DNA from: an uncultured Lactobacillus sp.
GTDB lineage: Bacteria; Bacillota; Bacilli; Lactobacillales; Lactobacillaceae
NCBI GenBank assembly: GCA_910587695.1
Contig: CAJUNC010000002.1
Coordinates: 10,966 to 74,965, forward strand
Direction: 5' to 3'
Length of the DNA stretch: 64,000 nt
Part shown: in pieces, positions 1 to 9,024 of the stretch
How the letters are laid out: each line of letters begins with the position of its first letter
Numbering within the stretch: the first letter of the stretch is position 1
Made by a program: the position numbers and the translations under genes
Notes under the pieces: model-generated
The model's database searches: none
Seen by the model: only the letters and a program-made list of their open reading frames with translations
Told to the model about the DNA's origin: nothing

Positions 1-388
1 TCAAGGTCAACAGGCGAGCATTGAAATATTCTCCGTGTGCTTTAAAAGCTGCTAAAAGGTATTCGGCACTGGGATAGGTCCTCTCCTGGAGCTGTTGTAA
101 TTCTTTTTTGAGCCAAGTGAGTTTCTCAGTTGGTAACTCAAAAGTTTGGGCGATCTCTTGGTAGCGCTCAAAGATCTTGGCTTGGATCTTTTTAGTATCT
201 AGATAATTTAAAAATTGTTCAGCATAAGTGATCAATAGGTCGGTCACTTTGATGTCATCGCTAAAACGCTTGCCTGGGGCCGAAGTGATCACCGCCTGAC
301 GCTCTGGTTGAGCGGTCACGATGGCGATAACTTTCTTGAACTGTTCTCCATTAGCTAAAGAACTTCCACCAAATTTAACAACTTTCAT
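1..388 (-). CDS. Aspartokinase, N-terminal part (cut by window edge)
   Basis: Translating the complement from the ATG at 388 gives a protein that opens MKVVKFGGSSLA, the nucleotide-binding KFGGSS motif of aspartokinases, followed by TSAPGKR, another family signature. The reading frame stays open to base 1, so about 129 residues are visible and the rest lies outside the window. Aspartokinase phosphorylates aspartate, the first step towards threonine, methionine and lysine. It lies 23 bases downstream of thrC on the same strand and probably shares its transcript. Which feedback class it belongs to cannot be judged because the regulatory ACT domains are not visible. Confidence 0.9.
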   Translation of the reverse strand, partial: MKVVKFGGSSLANGEQFKKVIAIVTAQPERQAVITSAPGKRFSDDIKVTDLLITYAEQFLNYLDTKKIQAKIFERYQEIAQTFELPTEKLTWLKKELQQLQERTYPSAEYLLAAFKAHGEYFNARLLTL

Positions 389-411
389 AACAAAAAACCT
401 CTATATCTTAT

Positions 412-1905
412 CTAATTTTTTTCAATGAGTTTTAACACCAGTTTTTTCATATCTTTAGGATCACAAGTCAGATCGTGTAAGAGTGGTGCAGTAAAGAGTT
501 CCGCGATCGTTTGTGGATAAGGCTGTGCGATCACTTGTTGTAACTGTTCTAGTGCGGCTGTTCCAGTGGCTTCTTGGCGCTTATCTAAAGCATCTAAGAC
601 AGCCTCAGGGAATTTATACGGGCTAGCAGTGGCAACGACGATCATCGGGGTGAGATCACCTGTTTTCAACTGGTATTGGCGTGCGACAAACGAGCCGACT
701 GCGGTATGTGGATCGAGTGGATAAGTTTCTTTTTCAAAGACACGTTTGATCTCGGATGCAGTCTGGTCGATCGTGGCAAAATCAGCAAAGAATTCATTTT
801 GTAATTTAGCGATCAGCTCAGCATCAAGCGCATAAACGCCCCTAGTACTGAGTTGATCCATCAATTGCGCAGTTTTAGTTGCATCTTGGTCTAATGTATA
901 GAATAATAAGCGCTCTAAGTTGCTTGAAACTAAAATATCCATCGAAGGCGAAGTCGTCACGTGGAATGGACGTTTGCGGTCATAGATCCCACTAGCAAAA
1001 AAGTCAGTTAAGACATTGTTTTCATTTGAAGCACAGAGCAATTTTTTGATCGGTAACCCGAGTTTTTTAGCGTACCACCCAGCTAAAATATCGCCAAAAT
1101 TCCCTGTTGGAACACTGAAGTTGACCGCTTGACCGGCAGTGATCTTACCGGCTTTGAGCATTTGACCATAAGCATAGAAGTAATAGACCATTTGAGGGAA
1201 TAGGCGCCCGATATTGATCGAGTTAGCTGAGGAGAATTGATAGCCCTGCTGACGTAGCGCAAGTACCATATTAGGATCATCAAAGATCTCTTTGACCTTG
1301 GTCTGAGCATCATCGAAGTTTCCCGTGATCGCCACAACATGGGTATTGGCACCGGTCTGGGAACGCATTTGCTTTTCTTGGATCTCACTGACCCCGTCTT
1401 TAGGATAAAAAACAATGATCTGGGTATCTTTAACATCGGCAAATCCTGCCATAGCAGCTTTGCCAGTGTCACCTGAAGTCGCAGTCAAGATCACGGTCTT
1501 TAGGGCAGTTTGATTTTTTTGTGCTGCTAATTGCAGTAAATGAGGCAATAATTGCAACGCGAGATCTTTAAAAGCGATCGTTGGACCATGGAATAATTCC
1601 AAATAGGCAAGATCATCGGTGAATTTGACGGGCGTGATCTGTGGTGAAGTAAAATTATCCCCGTAAGCTTTGGCAATACATTCCTGTAATTCGGTAGCAG
1701 TATAATCACTAAAGAATGGTCGTAATATCTTAAAAGCCAACTCTTGATAAGTTAATTTTGGTAGATCCATTAATTCCAAGTTGAGTTTAGGTAAATGATC
1801 TGGGACAAAGAGACCGCCATCGGGACTCAAACCTTGTAAGACAGCTTGTGAGGCTGAAAATGAAGTCGCATGATAGTCACGCGTGCTACGGTATGAAATT
1901 GCCAT
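412..1905 (-). CDS. thrC: Threonine synthase
   Basis: A 497-residue protein that converts O-phosphohomoserine to threonine. It shows the threonine-synthase N-terminus (YRSTRDYH, SPDGGLFVPDHLP near residues 5-40), the PLP-binding lysine in HGPTIAFKDLAL (about K113), and the phosphate-binding SGDTGKAA near 144-151. Length fits the family (about 490-500). The start ATG at 1905 is preceded by an AAAGGAT ribosome site. It is transcribed away from hom-thrB across a 171-base intergenic region, so the threonine branch is split into two divergent units, with an aspartokinase following thrC. Confidence 0.96.
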   Translation of the reverse strand: MAISYRSTRDYHATSFSASQAVLQGLSPDGGLFVPDHLPKLNLELMDLPKLTYQELAFKILRPFFSDYTATELQECIAKAYGDNFTSPQITPVKFTDDLAYLELFHGPTIAFKDLALQLLPHLLQLAAQKNQTALKTVILTATSGDTGKAAMAGFADVKDTQIIVFYPKDGVSEIQEKQMRSQTGANTHVVAITGNFDDAQTKVKEIFDDPNMVLALRQQGYQFSSANSINIGRLFPQMVYYFYAYGQMLKAGKITAGQAVNFSVPTGNFGDILAGWYAKKLGLPIKKLLCASNENNVLTDFFASGIYDRKRPFHVTTSPSMDILVSSNLERLLFYTLDQDATKTAQLMDQLSTRGVYALDAELIAKLQNEFFADFATIDQTASEIKRVFEKETYPLDPHTAVGSFVARQYQLKTGDLTPMIVVATASPYKFPEAVLDALDKRQEATGTAALEQLQQVIAQPYPQTIAELFTAPLLHDLTCDPKDMKKLVLKLIEKN

Positions 1906-1938
1906 AATCTCACGATCCTTTCGAGTAAATTTGAGTTC

Positions 1939-1967
1939 ATACTACCAAAGTAAGGTTAAAATAACAA
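1939..1967 (-). promoter_or_regulatory. thrC promoter
   Basis: On the minus strand a -35 element TTGTTA (1962-1967) and a -10 element TAGTAT (1939-1944) are separated by exactly 17 bases and sit just upstream of the thrC ribosome site. No T-box or other long leader is visible. Confidence 0.6.
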
Positions 1968-2076
1968 GTAAAAATTATTAGTTAAATTAAATTAGGTGTT
2001 TAAAATCTTTTGAGCGAAATTTGAATATGTTAATATTAAGGAAATATAACTTTTTTAGACACGGAGGAATGCGCGC

Positions 2077-3360
2077 ATGAAGACGATCGATATTGGGATC
2101 TTAGGTTTAGGAACGGTAGGTAGCGGGGTCGTAAAGATCTTACAGGATAATGCACAAAAGATCACGGACATCACGGGTTGCAAGTTAAATGTCAAAACGG
2201 TGGTCGTACGTGATGTGACCGCTAAGCGCAATGTGGATCTGACGGGGATCGAATTGACCGATGATCTTACCAAGTTAGTGACCGATGATGATATCAAGAT
2301 CGTCGTTGAAGTGATGGGGACAGTCGAGACCGCGCGTGGCTATATCAAGCAACTGCTCAATGCCAAAAAACATGTGGTAACAGCTAACAAAGATCTGATC
2401 GCGCAACATGGTCCCGAGCTATCCGAGCTTGCCAAACAAAATCACTGTGATCTCTTTTATGAAGCTAGCGTTGCTGGGGGGATCCCGATCTTGCGTACGA
2501 TCGTCAATTCGTTTGCGGCCGATCAAGTAGAGTCGGTCTTAGGGATCGTCAATGGGACGACGAATTTTATTTTGACCCAGATGACACAAAATGGACTCTC
2601 GTATGCGCAAGCTTTAAAACTTGCGCAAAAAAAAGGCTTTGCGGAAGCTGACCCAACTAATGATGTCAAAGGTAAGGATGCTGCCTATAAGATGATCATT
2701 TTGACGCAGTTTGCTTTTGGCAAAGATATCACCGTTGATGATGTGAAACTCGAAGGGATCGATGGCGTGCAGCTTGCTGATATCAATGAGGCTGCCCAGC
2801 TAGGCTATACGATCAAATTGCTAGGGATCGCTAAGCTCATCGATGATAAATTAGATGTCTCAGTTGGACCGGTGCTCGTTCCTAGTTCACGTCCGTTGGC
2901 AGCGATCCAAAATGAAAATAATGCTGTCTTAGTGACTGGAAAAGCTGTCGGTGAGACGATGTTTTATGGTCCAGGTGCTGGTGAATTGCCGACCGCTAAT
3001 AGTGTTTTGAGCGACATCATCGCAGTCACCAAAGATATCGTCTTAGAGACTACTGGTAGTCGCTTTAACGGCTATGTCAAAAACGTCGCTTTGGCCCCAG
3101 CAAGTGATGTGATCTACCCATACTATCTTTCCTTAGTGCTCCCAGATAAACCGGGTCAAATGTTGAAGTTGACTGAGATCATGGCAAAACAAAAGGCTAG
3201 CTTCAATGTGATCAAACAGACCGGCGAAAGCAAGGGCACAGCGCGGATCTTACTTGTGACTCATGCGATGAGTGAAGCTCAGCTGAATGCGATCAAAGCA
3301 GAACTAAAAGAAATGCCAGAGATGCAGTTACTAGCTGCGTATAAAGTATTGGAGGATTAG
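2077..3360 (+). CDS. hom: Homoserine dehydrogenase
   Basis: A 427-residue NAD(P)-dependent enzyme reducing aspartate semialdehyde to homoserine. The dinucleotide-binding GLGTVGSG lies at residues 10-17, the family motif VTANKDL near 103-109, and the catalytic-domain stretch GIVNGTTNFIL follows. The C-terminal part (VLPDKPGQMLKLTEIM onward) is an ACT domain, so feedback control by threonine is likely, as in Bacillus Hom. The start is supported by GGAGG at 2062-2066. Only three bases separate it from thrB, forming an operon. Confidence 0.96.
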   Translation: MKTIDIGILGLGTVGSGVVKILQDNAQKITDITGCKLNVKTVVVRDVTAKRNVDLTGIELTDDLTKLVTDDDIKIVVEVMGTVETARGYIKQLLNAKKHVVTANKDLIAQHGPELSELAKQNHCDLFYEASVAGGIPILRTIVNSFAADQVESVLGIVNGTTNFILTQMTQNGLSYAQALKLAQKKGFAEADPTNDVKGKDAAYKMIILTQFAFGKDITVDDVKLEGIDGVQLADINEAAQLGYTIKLLGIAKLIDDKLDVSVGPVLVPSSRPLAAIQNENNAVLVTGKAVGETMFYGPGAGELPTANSVLSDIIAVTKDIVLETTGSRFNGYVKNVALAPASDVIYPYYLSLVLPDKPGQMLKLTEIMAKQKASFNVIKQTGESKGTARILLVTHAMSEAQLNAIKAELKEMPEMQLLAAYKVLED

Positions 3361-3363
3361 CGT

Positions 3364-4236
3364 ATGCAAAAGATCATTGTACCTGCTAGCAGTGCTAATT
3401 TGGGCCCTGGCTTTGATTCCTTAGGGCTAGCCGTTGATCGTTATTTGACATTAGAGGTGTTGGAAAAAACACCTAACTGGCAGATCGAACATGACCTTGG
3501 CCCTGAAGTTTCGCATGATGAAACGAATTTGGTCATCAAATCAGCTTTGACCCTAGATCAAGATCTCATACCGCACAGGATAAAAATGACCTCTAAGATC
3601 CCCTTGGCACGTGGGCTCGGCAGTAGTTCAGCGGCGATCGTGGCAGGATTGAAATTAGCTCAAGTTTTATCTGCCAAACAGTTTTTAGCTCAAGAATTAC
3701 TTGAGGTAGCTACTAAGATCGAAGGTCATCCCGACAATGTGGCACCAGCGTTATTTGGGGGGCTGACGATCTCACTGATGGTAAATGGGCGTCCGCAAAC
3801 GATCAAGGCTTCATTTCCTGAGATCGGGCTGTTAGCATATATTCCTGATTTTGAATTAGAAACTAAGGTCAGTCGAAGCGTCTTACCAAAACAATTAGAA
3901 TATGCGACCGCAGTACGTTCGGGAAGTGTGGGCAATGCCTTAGTGGCAGCCTTATTGACTGACGATCTAGAGCTAGTGGCTGAATTGATCGAACAAGATG
4001 GCTATCATGAGCCGTACCGTGAAAAATTAGTCCCACATTTAAAAGTTTTACGTGAATTAGGCCATAAAGTAGGTGCTAAGGGTACGTATTTGAGTGGGGC
4101 TGGTCCCACCGTAATGACACTGATCGAGCCTGAAAAGATGGAGCTATTCATCAAGGAAGCCAGAGAATACGGCTTGACTGGTGAGTTTGCCCAATTAGGA
4201 GTCGATCAAAAGGGTGCCCGTAGCGAAGAAATTTAA
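3364..4236 (+). CDS. thrB: Homoserine kinase
   Basis: A 290-residue GHMP-family kinase that phosphorylates homoserine to give the ThrC substrate. The ATP-binding PLARGLGSSSA is at residues 80-90, the N-terminal PASSANLGPGFDSLGLA at 7-23 and the C-terminal GTYLSGAGPT near 235. Its start follows the hom stop by three bases, and the preceding TTGGAGGATTAG supplies a ribosome site inside the end of hom. A strong terminator follows, closing the hom-thrB unit. Confidence 0.96.
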   Translation: MQKIIVPASSANLGPGFDSLGLAVDRYLTLEVLEKTPNWQIEHDLGPEVSHDETNLVIKSALTLDQDLIPHRIKMTSKIPLARGLGSSSAAIVAGLKLAQVLSAKQFLAQELLEVATKIEGHPDNVAPALFGGLTISLMVNGRPQTIKASFPEIGLLAYIPDFELETKVSRSVLPKQLEYATAVRSGSVGNALVAALLTDDLELVAELIEQDGYHEPYREKLVPHLKVLRELGHKVGAKGTYLSGAGPTVMTLIEPEKMELFIKEAREYGLTGEFAQLGVDQKGARSEEI

Positions 4237-4247
4237 ATAGTTTGTTA

Positions 4248-4291
4248 AAACAGATCTAAAACTAGGAAGAATAGTTTTAGGTCTGTTTTTT
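4248..4291 (+). terminator. Terminator of hom-thrB
   Basis: Inverted repeat AACAGATCTAAAACTA / TAGTTTTAGGTCTGTT with a short loop, followed by a T run. One G-T pair is present. It lies 12 bases after the thrB stop. Confidence 0.85.
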
Positions 4292-4323
4292 ATTAAAAAA
4301 TATATAACTAAATTAAAAAAAGT

Positions 4324-4352
4324 TTGACGAAGATGTAAAAAGGGGCTACTAT
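4324..4352 (+). promoter_or_regulatory. Promoter of MFS transporter gene
   Basis: TTGACG (4324-4329), a 17-base spacer, and TACTAT (4347-4352), about 45 bases upstream of the coding start. This is close to the sigma-A consensus. Confidence 0.65.
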
Positions 4353-4397
4353 CTGTATAACTTTGTGTTGTCTTAAGTTAGTTAAGGGGGAAAATGT

Positions 4398-5612
4398 ATG
4401 GTATCACAGTTACGAAGCTTAAATGTCAATGTTCGTGTGCGCTTACTGACATCGTTTCTATCTCGTTTTTTTGGCAATATGGTCTATCCTTTCATGTCGA
4501 TCTATTTAACGCTGTATTTTTCAGACCAAACAGCAGGGACGATGTTACTTATCATCACCAGTGCAGCGATCGTAATGGGATTTTTGAGTGGCTATTTAGC
4601 CGATATATTTGGTAAGAAAAAAATCATCATTTGGGCTCAGCTCTGCCAAACAAGCGCTTTAGCTGTTATGGCACTCTTCAATTCACCAATATTTATCATC
4701 CCTAGTGTGACATTTATGATGATGCTACTGCAAAATACTGCAACAGCTCTTTTAAATCCAGCAGCCGAAGCGATGATCATTGATGATAGTACGCCAAAAA
4801 ATCGTTCATTCATCTATGCAGTCGATTATTGGGCGATGAATTTGTCGATCATGTTTGGCTCGATGATCGGCGGGATGTTTTTTAATGAATATCGCTTTGA
4901 ATTATTTACGCTGCTATCCTTATCATCACTTGTGGTACTTTACATCATGGCACGTTATTTGACTGATGATGCACCCAGCTTAACAGGAAAAAATAACGTA
5001 AAGCAGTTGCTTTTAATGTATGGCAAAGTTTTACAAAACAGGCAGTTTGTGATCTATTGTGTGGCCCAACTGCTAGTCATGTCACTGGACGCACAGGTGA
5101 TAAATTACGTTAGTGTGCGTTTAGCCAAGTCATTTCAGGTGATAGTTTTAGGCCACGAATTTACTGGGATCCAAATGGCAGGACTGATCCGTACGGAAAA
5201 TACACTGATCGTAGTCTTGATGACCTTGATCGTACCTAGTTTGACTAAAAGGTTAGGTGAGAAGCACTTGTTGCTCTTAGGCTTAGTGATGTATATTCCG
5301 GCTTTCTTCTTTATTATTGGTTCTAATAATTTCTATACTTTAGTATCAGCTGTATTTGTAGCTTCGATCGGTGAAGTTTTCATCATTCCGTTGAGCAAGA
5401 CGATGCTGGCAGAGTTATCAACGCAAGAATTACGTGGAACGTATATGGCACTAAACGGCTTTATTTATCGGGGGACCGCTTTGTTAGGGGCGTTAGGTGT
5501 TATGCTCGCTTCGACTTTTTCTCCTTATCACCTAGCCTGCTTTTGGGTCGGGCTTGCCAGTATAGGCTTTGGGTGTTATCTATATTTGTTGCCAAAGATA
5601 AAATTAAATTAG
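4398..5612 (+). CDS. MFS transporter, putative multidrug exporter
   Basis: A 404-residue, strongly hydrophobic protein with about 12 predicted membrane segments. The loop between segments 2 and 3 (GYLADIFGKKK, about residue 65-75) matches the major-facilitator signature. Overall it resembles the small drug-exporter branch of the family, but the substrate cannot be told. The ATG at 4398 is chosen because it lies seven bases after AAGGGGG; an ATG four bases upstream is in another frame. It has its own promoter and is monocistronic. Confidence 0.8.
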   Translation: MVSQLRSLNVNVRVRLLTSFLSRFFGNMVYPFMSIYLTLYFSDQTAGTMLLIITSAAIVMGFLSGYLADIFGKKKIIIWAQLCQTSALAVMALFNSPIFIIPSVTFMMMLLQNTATALLNPAAEAMIIDDSTPKNRSFIYAVDYWAMNLSIMFGSMIGGMFFNEYRFELFTLLSLSSLVVLYIMARYLTDDAPSLTGKNNVKQLLLMYGKVLQNRQFVIYCVAQLLVMSLDAQVINYVSVRLAKSFQVIVLGHEFTGIQMAGLIRTENTLIVVLMTLIVPSLTKRLGEKHLLLLGLVMYIPAFFFIIGSNNFYTLVSAVFVASIGEVFIIPLSKTMLAELSTQELRGTYMALNGFIYRGTALLGALGVMLASTFSPYHLACFWVGLASIGFGCYLYLLPKIKLN

Positions 5613-5617
5613 AAAGA

Positions 5618-5646
5618 GTGTGAACTAAAGCGGTAGTGCCGTACAG
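5618..5646 (+). repeat. Copy 1 of a short post-gene sequence motif
   Basis: This segment lies just after the MFS stop codon. It resembles 28207-28236 (both contain TGCCGTAC preceded by an AAAG-C/T-GGT stretch) and more weakly 11004-11031. All three sit immediately downstream of a gene. Confidence 0.35.
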
Positions 5647-5691
5647 TTAATGGTAACTCAAACATAATACACTTTTTGCTTTGGGGTTGAG

Positions 5692-5721
5692 TTTTTTAGT
5701 GAATGCGTTTCCACTAAAAAA
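5692..5721. terminator. Bidirectional terminator between convergent genes
   Basis: Perfect inverted repeat TTTTTTAGTG / CACTAAAAAA with a ten-base loop between the convergent MFS and ATPase genes. T runs exist on both strands. Confidence 0.75.
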
Positions 5722-5742
5722 AGAGACAGTCACAGCCTCCTT

Positions 5743-6837
5743 TTAAGCGTAAAATTTTAAGTTTTCAAGGATATATTCTTTGAAATATGGCAAGGTAAAT
5801 TCAAGCATTCCACGCGCAGGGCTTTTGATCACTTGTGCATCTAAAAGACGCTTGCGATACATTGAAAGATAGTTTTTAGGTTTGTCCAGTTTTTGTTGGA
5901 GATAGGCGGTCGTGACGACCTGGGTCGGAGCTTTTGCCATAGCGATCACAAAGCTATGATCGACTGGTGAGAGCTCTTGTAAGACCTTGTAGTAGACATT
6001 TCTGCCTAAAGTTGCAAGATACTCACCTTGGATCTGTTCTAGTGTTGCCAAAGTTATCTTTTTATCGGCAATTTCCCACAATAAATATCCCAATAGTTGA
6101 AAAGAATAAGCATATCCCTTAGTTTTTTTGACCATTGCGATCAAAACATCCTCACTAATAGTGATACCTTTTTTAGCGAAGGTATCTTGGTAGCTGTGTT
6201 TGATCGAAAGTAGATCTAAATTAGAAAGCTCCATCCGCGCACTGCGAAGTAGAAAGGTCAAAACATCATCATTTTGTAATTCGGAAAGCTTATTGGGCAA
6301 ACCAGTCATGATCAAGGATATTCGGTAGTTTTCGCGGATCAATAGCTGATATAACGAGATGAAATTTTTGACTTCGGGTGTTGGATCGACTTCATCAATG
6401 GTGACTAACAGTGAAATGTTTTTAGCTTGCAGTTTATCTAAAATATTTTCGAGTAATATCTGGTAGTTTGTTTCAGTGAGCTCTTGTGGATGATACTCGA
6501 ATTGGATCCCAAAAGCTGACAACTTGATGCCTTCGATCTTATCGAGTAACCTTTTGATCTCAGGTGAACTTTTTTGGCAGATAGAATCGATCAAAGTTTG
6601 TAAAATATTATAATTAGTTGTTAGATTTACCACTAACCAATTTTTTTTAGCACTCATTTTATTACCAACATCAGTCAAAAGTGAAGTTTTGCCAACTCCT
6701 CGGACTCCGTAGATCAGAGTTGTCTGATAGGGACTATTGGGGTTTTGAAGTTCGGTCGATAATTTAGTGACGGCATGGGCACGGTCTAAAAAAATATTAG
6801 GAACTTTACCGAAACTGGGATTGAATGGATTATTCAT
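5743..6837 (-). CDS. AAA/STAND-like ATPase with C-terminal winged helix
   Basis: A 364-residue protein with Walker A GVRGVGKT at residues 44-51 and Walker B LLVTIDEVD at 143-151. It also has an arginine-containing sensor-like LLRSARMEL stretch and a basic C-terminal region that looks like a winged helix (KNYLSMYRKRLLDAQVI). The layout is typical of archaeal-type and prokaryotic AAA ATPases of the ORC/Cdc6-like or STAND kind, often solitary and of unknown role. It has no operon partner. Four TTTATAC repeats cover its promoter region, suggesting tight or self regulation. Function is not assigned. Confidence 0.7.
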   Translation of the reverse strand: MNNPFNPSFGKVPNIFLDRAHAVTKLSTELQNPNSPYQTTLIYGVRGVGKTSLLTDVGNKMSAKKNWLVVNLTTNYNILQTLIDSICQKSSPEIKRLLDKIEGIKLSAFGIQFEYHPQELTETNYQILLENILDKLQAKNISLLVTIDEVDPTPEVKNFISLYQLLIRENYRISLIMTGLPNKLSELQNDDVLTFLLRSARMELSNLDLLSIKHSYQDTFAKKGITISEDVLIAMVKKTKGYAYSFQLLGYLLWEIADKKITLATLEQIQGEYLATLGRNVYYKVLQELSPVDHSFVIAMAKAPTQVVTTAYLQQKLDKPKNYLSMYRKRLLDAQVIKSPARGMLEFTLPYFKEYILENLKFYA

Positions 6838-6849
6838 AAATTATTCTCC

Positions 6850-6895
6850 TTTATACTCGTTTATACTTCTGATTTGATTTTATACCCCTTTATAC
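6850..6895. promoter_or_regulatory. Four TTTATAC direct repeats upstream of the ATPase
   Basis: TTTATAC occurs at 6850, 6860, 6879 and 6889, that is two pairs with 10-base spacing separated by 29 bases (start to start). One helical turn within each pair suggests a protein binding cooperatively on one DNA face. The array begins about 12 bases upstream of the ATPase start on the minus strand. Confidence 0.55.
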
Positions 6896-7024
6896 TTGTA
6901 AACAATAAACTTAGCTTTAATTTACCTTAAAGATAGGATAAAATAACACTTGGAAGACTGGCATGAATTTTAGATAGATATATCAAACTAAAGATAGTAG
7001 TGCTGTGGCTTCGCTCAGATGGGA

Positions 7025-7406
7025 TTTTGTCCACATTGAGCATTGGCGTGTTACCAAAATCTGAGGCTAGCGGATAGCTACGAATAGCCAACGATGCAAA
7101 GAACGCATCATTGTCTCTTCTAGGCTATCCGAACGCCTCACTCGATTTTGTCCGCACTGAGCAATGTCGTGCTACCCAATGCAGAGCCTAGTGAATAAGA
7201 ACACCCCAACTCCGAGGCAAAAGACGCCTCAAAGTTGAGCTATCCTTATTCATACGGCTCAAAGCGCATTTGTCCGCACTGAGTAATTGTCGTGCTCCAG
7301 ACCGCAACTCCTAGGAAATAACAATACTTCGCTCATGAGGCAAGACCTGCCTCATAAGTGAGCTACCGTTATTTCTACGGAGTAGACCGCGGTCTTGCGC
7401 ACTGAG
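7025..7406. repeat. Tandem array of three ~122-bp hairpin units with conserved linkers
   Basis: The 640-base gap between the ATPase gene and murE holds no gene but a regular array. A linker with core CCGCACTGAG recurs at 7031 (as CCACATTGAG), 7152, 7274 and 7397 (as TGCGCACTGAG, incomplete), with periods of 121, 122 and 123. Between linkers lie three long hairpins whose stems differ in sequence but share architecture. Outer stems are 7055-7067 with 7135-7150, 7178-7188 with 7256-7270, and 7299-7305 with 7389-7395. Middle stems are GGATAGC/GCTATCC, GAATAAG/CTTATTC and GAAATAAC/GTTATTTC. Inner hairpins close loops of the type GCAAAAGACGC. The strand of action, if transcribed, is unknown. Confidence 0.8.
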
Positions 7407-7476
7407 TTCTATATATATTGTATTTTTTTTTGAAAACGTGAGATAATCAATAAGATATAAAAATGAGTATGAGGAG

Positions 7477-9024
7477 ATGCAGTCAGGCGTGCTAGCTGTA
7501 CCAGAGATAAAAAAATTATTACAAGAACACCAATTGTTGCAATCACTTGTGATCGCACCTAAAGCAGAAATGTTTACCGAAATTACATACGATTCCCGTA
7601 AAGCTGGAGCCCAAACGCTATTTATCTGCAAGGGTAATTTTAGACCTGAGTATTTAGCTAGTGCCAAAAAAGCTGGGGCAACAGGTTATGTGGCGGATCA
7701 ATATTACCCAGAAGGCGATGGGATGACCGCGATCATCGTTTCTGATGTTCAAAAAGCAATGGCCTTGTTGGGGGCCGCTTTTTACAATTATCCCCAAAAT
7801 GAATTGTTCATCATCGCTTATACGGGGACAAAGGGTAAAACGACCTCGTCTTACTTTGCTCGCGGGATCTTAGAACAAGCGACCGGCGATCGGACCGCCT
7901 TATTTTCCACGATCGACCGGATCTTAGGACCAGAACCAGACCAACGTTTTAAATCCGACTTGACCACCCCAGAGTCTTTGGATCTATTCCACGATATGCG
8001 TCAAGCGATCAATAACGGGATGAATCATTTAGTCATGGAAGTCTCTTCTCAAGCTTATAAGAAGAGCCGTGTCTATGGCTTGAAATATGATATCGGCCTG
8101 TTTTTAAATATTTCACCTGATCATATCGGTAAAAATGAACATCCGACTTTTGAAGACTATCTGTTCTGCAAAGAACAACTACTTTTGAACTCTAGGACTT
8201 GTGTGATAAATGCTGAAACAGCACATTTGTTGGATGTTTATCAAACGGCTAAGGCGAGCGTAGGGACTGAAAATATCTATCTTTATGCCCGAAAAGATGC
8301 TCAACTGAGTTTTGATGTGCCTGTTGATTTTGAGATCGCTAATGACTTTGAAGATCTTAAACAAAGTGAATTTAAATTGAGTGCTAAAACTAAAAAAGCG
8401 CAGTCCTTGGCGATCGACGGTACTTATGCGATCGCTTTAGCGGGTGATTACAATGAAGGCAATGCGGCTAGTGCGATCATCGCTTCAGCTTTAGCCGGAG
8501 CACGTAAAGCGGTCGCTAAAGAAGCTTTACCGCTTGTCAAAGTTCCTGGTCGAATGGAAATGCTCACATCTAAAGCCCACGGGACAGTTTACATTGATTA
8601 CGCCCATAATTATGCAAGCTTGAGTGCGTTGCTCAAATTCTTGCGACAACAGACCCATGCCGGTAAGATCAGAGTCGTAGTCGGAAGTACTGGTGATAAA
8701 GGTATCTCACGGCGCGAGGGCTTTGGGAAAGCATTGAGCGAAGAAGCTGATGTTGCTTATTTGACGACTGATGATCCTGGATTTGAAGATCCAATGCAGA
8801 TCGCCCAAGAGATCGATGCTCATATAGATCATGAGCGTGTTGAAGTCGTTTTTGAACTTGATCGTAAAAAAGCGACCCGTTTGGCGATCGAAGCTAGCAC
8901 AGCTACGGATGTTGTCGTTTTAGCAGGCCGTGGTGAAGATAAATATCTAAAAGTAAAAGGTGAAGAGATTTTATATCCGACCGACGTTGAATTGGCACAA
9001 GAGATTTTGGAGGAATTAGAGTAA
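7477..9024 (+). CDS. murE: UDP-N-acetylmuramyl tripeptide synthetase (probably L-lysine adding)
   Basis: A 515-residue Mur ligase (511 from an alternative start). It adds the third stem-peptide residue to UDP-MurNAc-L-Ala-D-Glu in the cytoplasm. The ATP site GTKGKTT is at 117-123, followed by TTPESLDL and MEVSSQA, typical of MurE. The DNPR motif of diaminopimelate-adding enzymes is replaced by DDPGFEDP, in keeping with lysine. The ATG at 7477 directly abuts its only ribosome-like site GAGGAG (7471-7476), so an in-frame GTG at 7489 may be the true start. The stop overlaps the start of the D-aspartate ligase gene (TAATG), so the two are translationally coupled. Confidence 0.9.
   Translation: MQSGVLAVPEIKKLLQEHQLLQSLVIAPKAEMFTEITYDSRKAGAQTLFICKGNFRPEYLASAKKAGATGYVADQYYPEGDGMTAIIVSDVQKAMALLGAAFYNYPQNELFIIAYTGTKGKTTSSYFARGILEQATGDRTALFSTIDRILGPEPDQRFKSDLTTPESLDLFHDMRQAINNGMNHLVMEVSSQAYKKSRVYGLKYDIGLFLNISPDHIGKNEHPTFEDYLFCKEQLLLNSRTCVINAETAHLLDVYQTAKASVGTENIYLYARKDAQLSFDVPVDFEIANDFEDLKQSEFKLSAKTKKAQSLAIDGTYAIALAGDYNEGNAASAIIASALAGARKAVAKEALPLVKVPGRMEMLTSKAHGTVYIDYAHNYASLSALLKFLRQQTHAGKIRVVVGSTGDKGISRREGFGKALSEEADVAYLTTDDPGFEDPMQIAQEIDAHIDHERVEVVFELDRKKATRLAIEASTATDVVVLAGRGEDKYLKVKGEEILYPTDVELAQEILEELE

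Noticed and set aside
1083..1472. A 129-codon frame inside thrC on the same strand
   Set aside because: It lies wholly within the well-supported thrC frame and has no start context.
4394..4615. A 73-codon frame starting four bases before the MFS gene
   Set aside because: It overlaps the transporter in another frame, its spacing to the ribosome site is too short, and its translation resembles no protein pattern.
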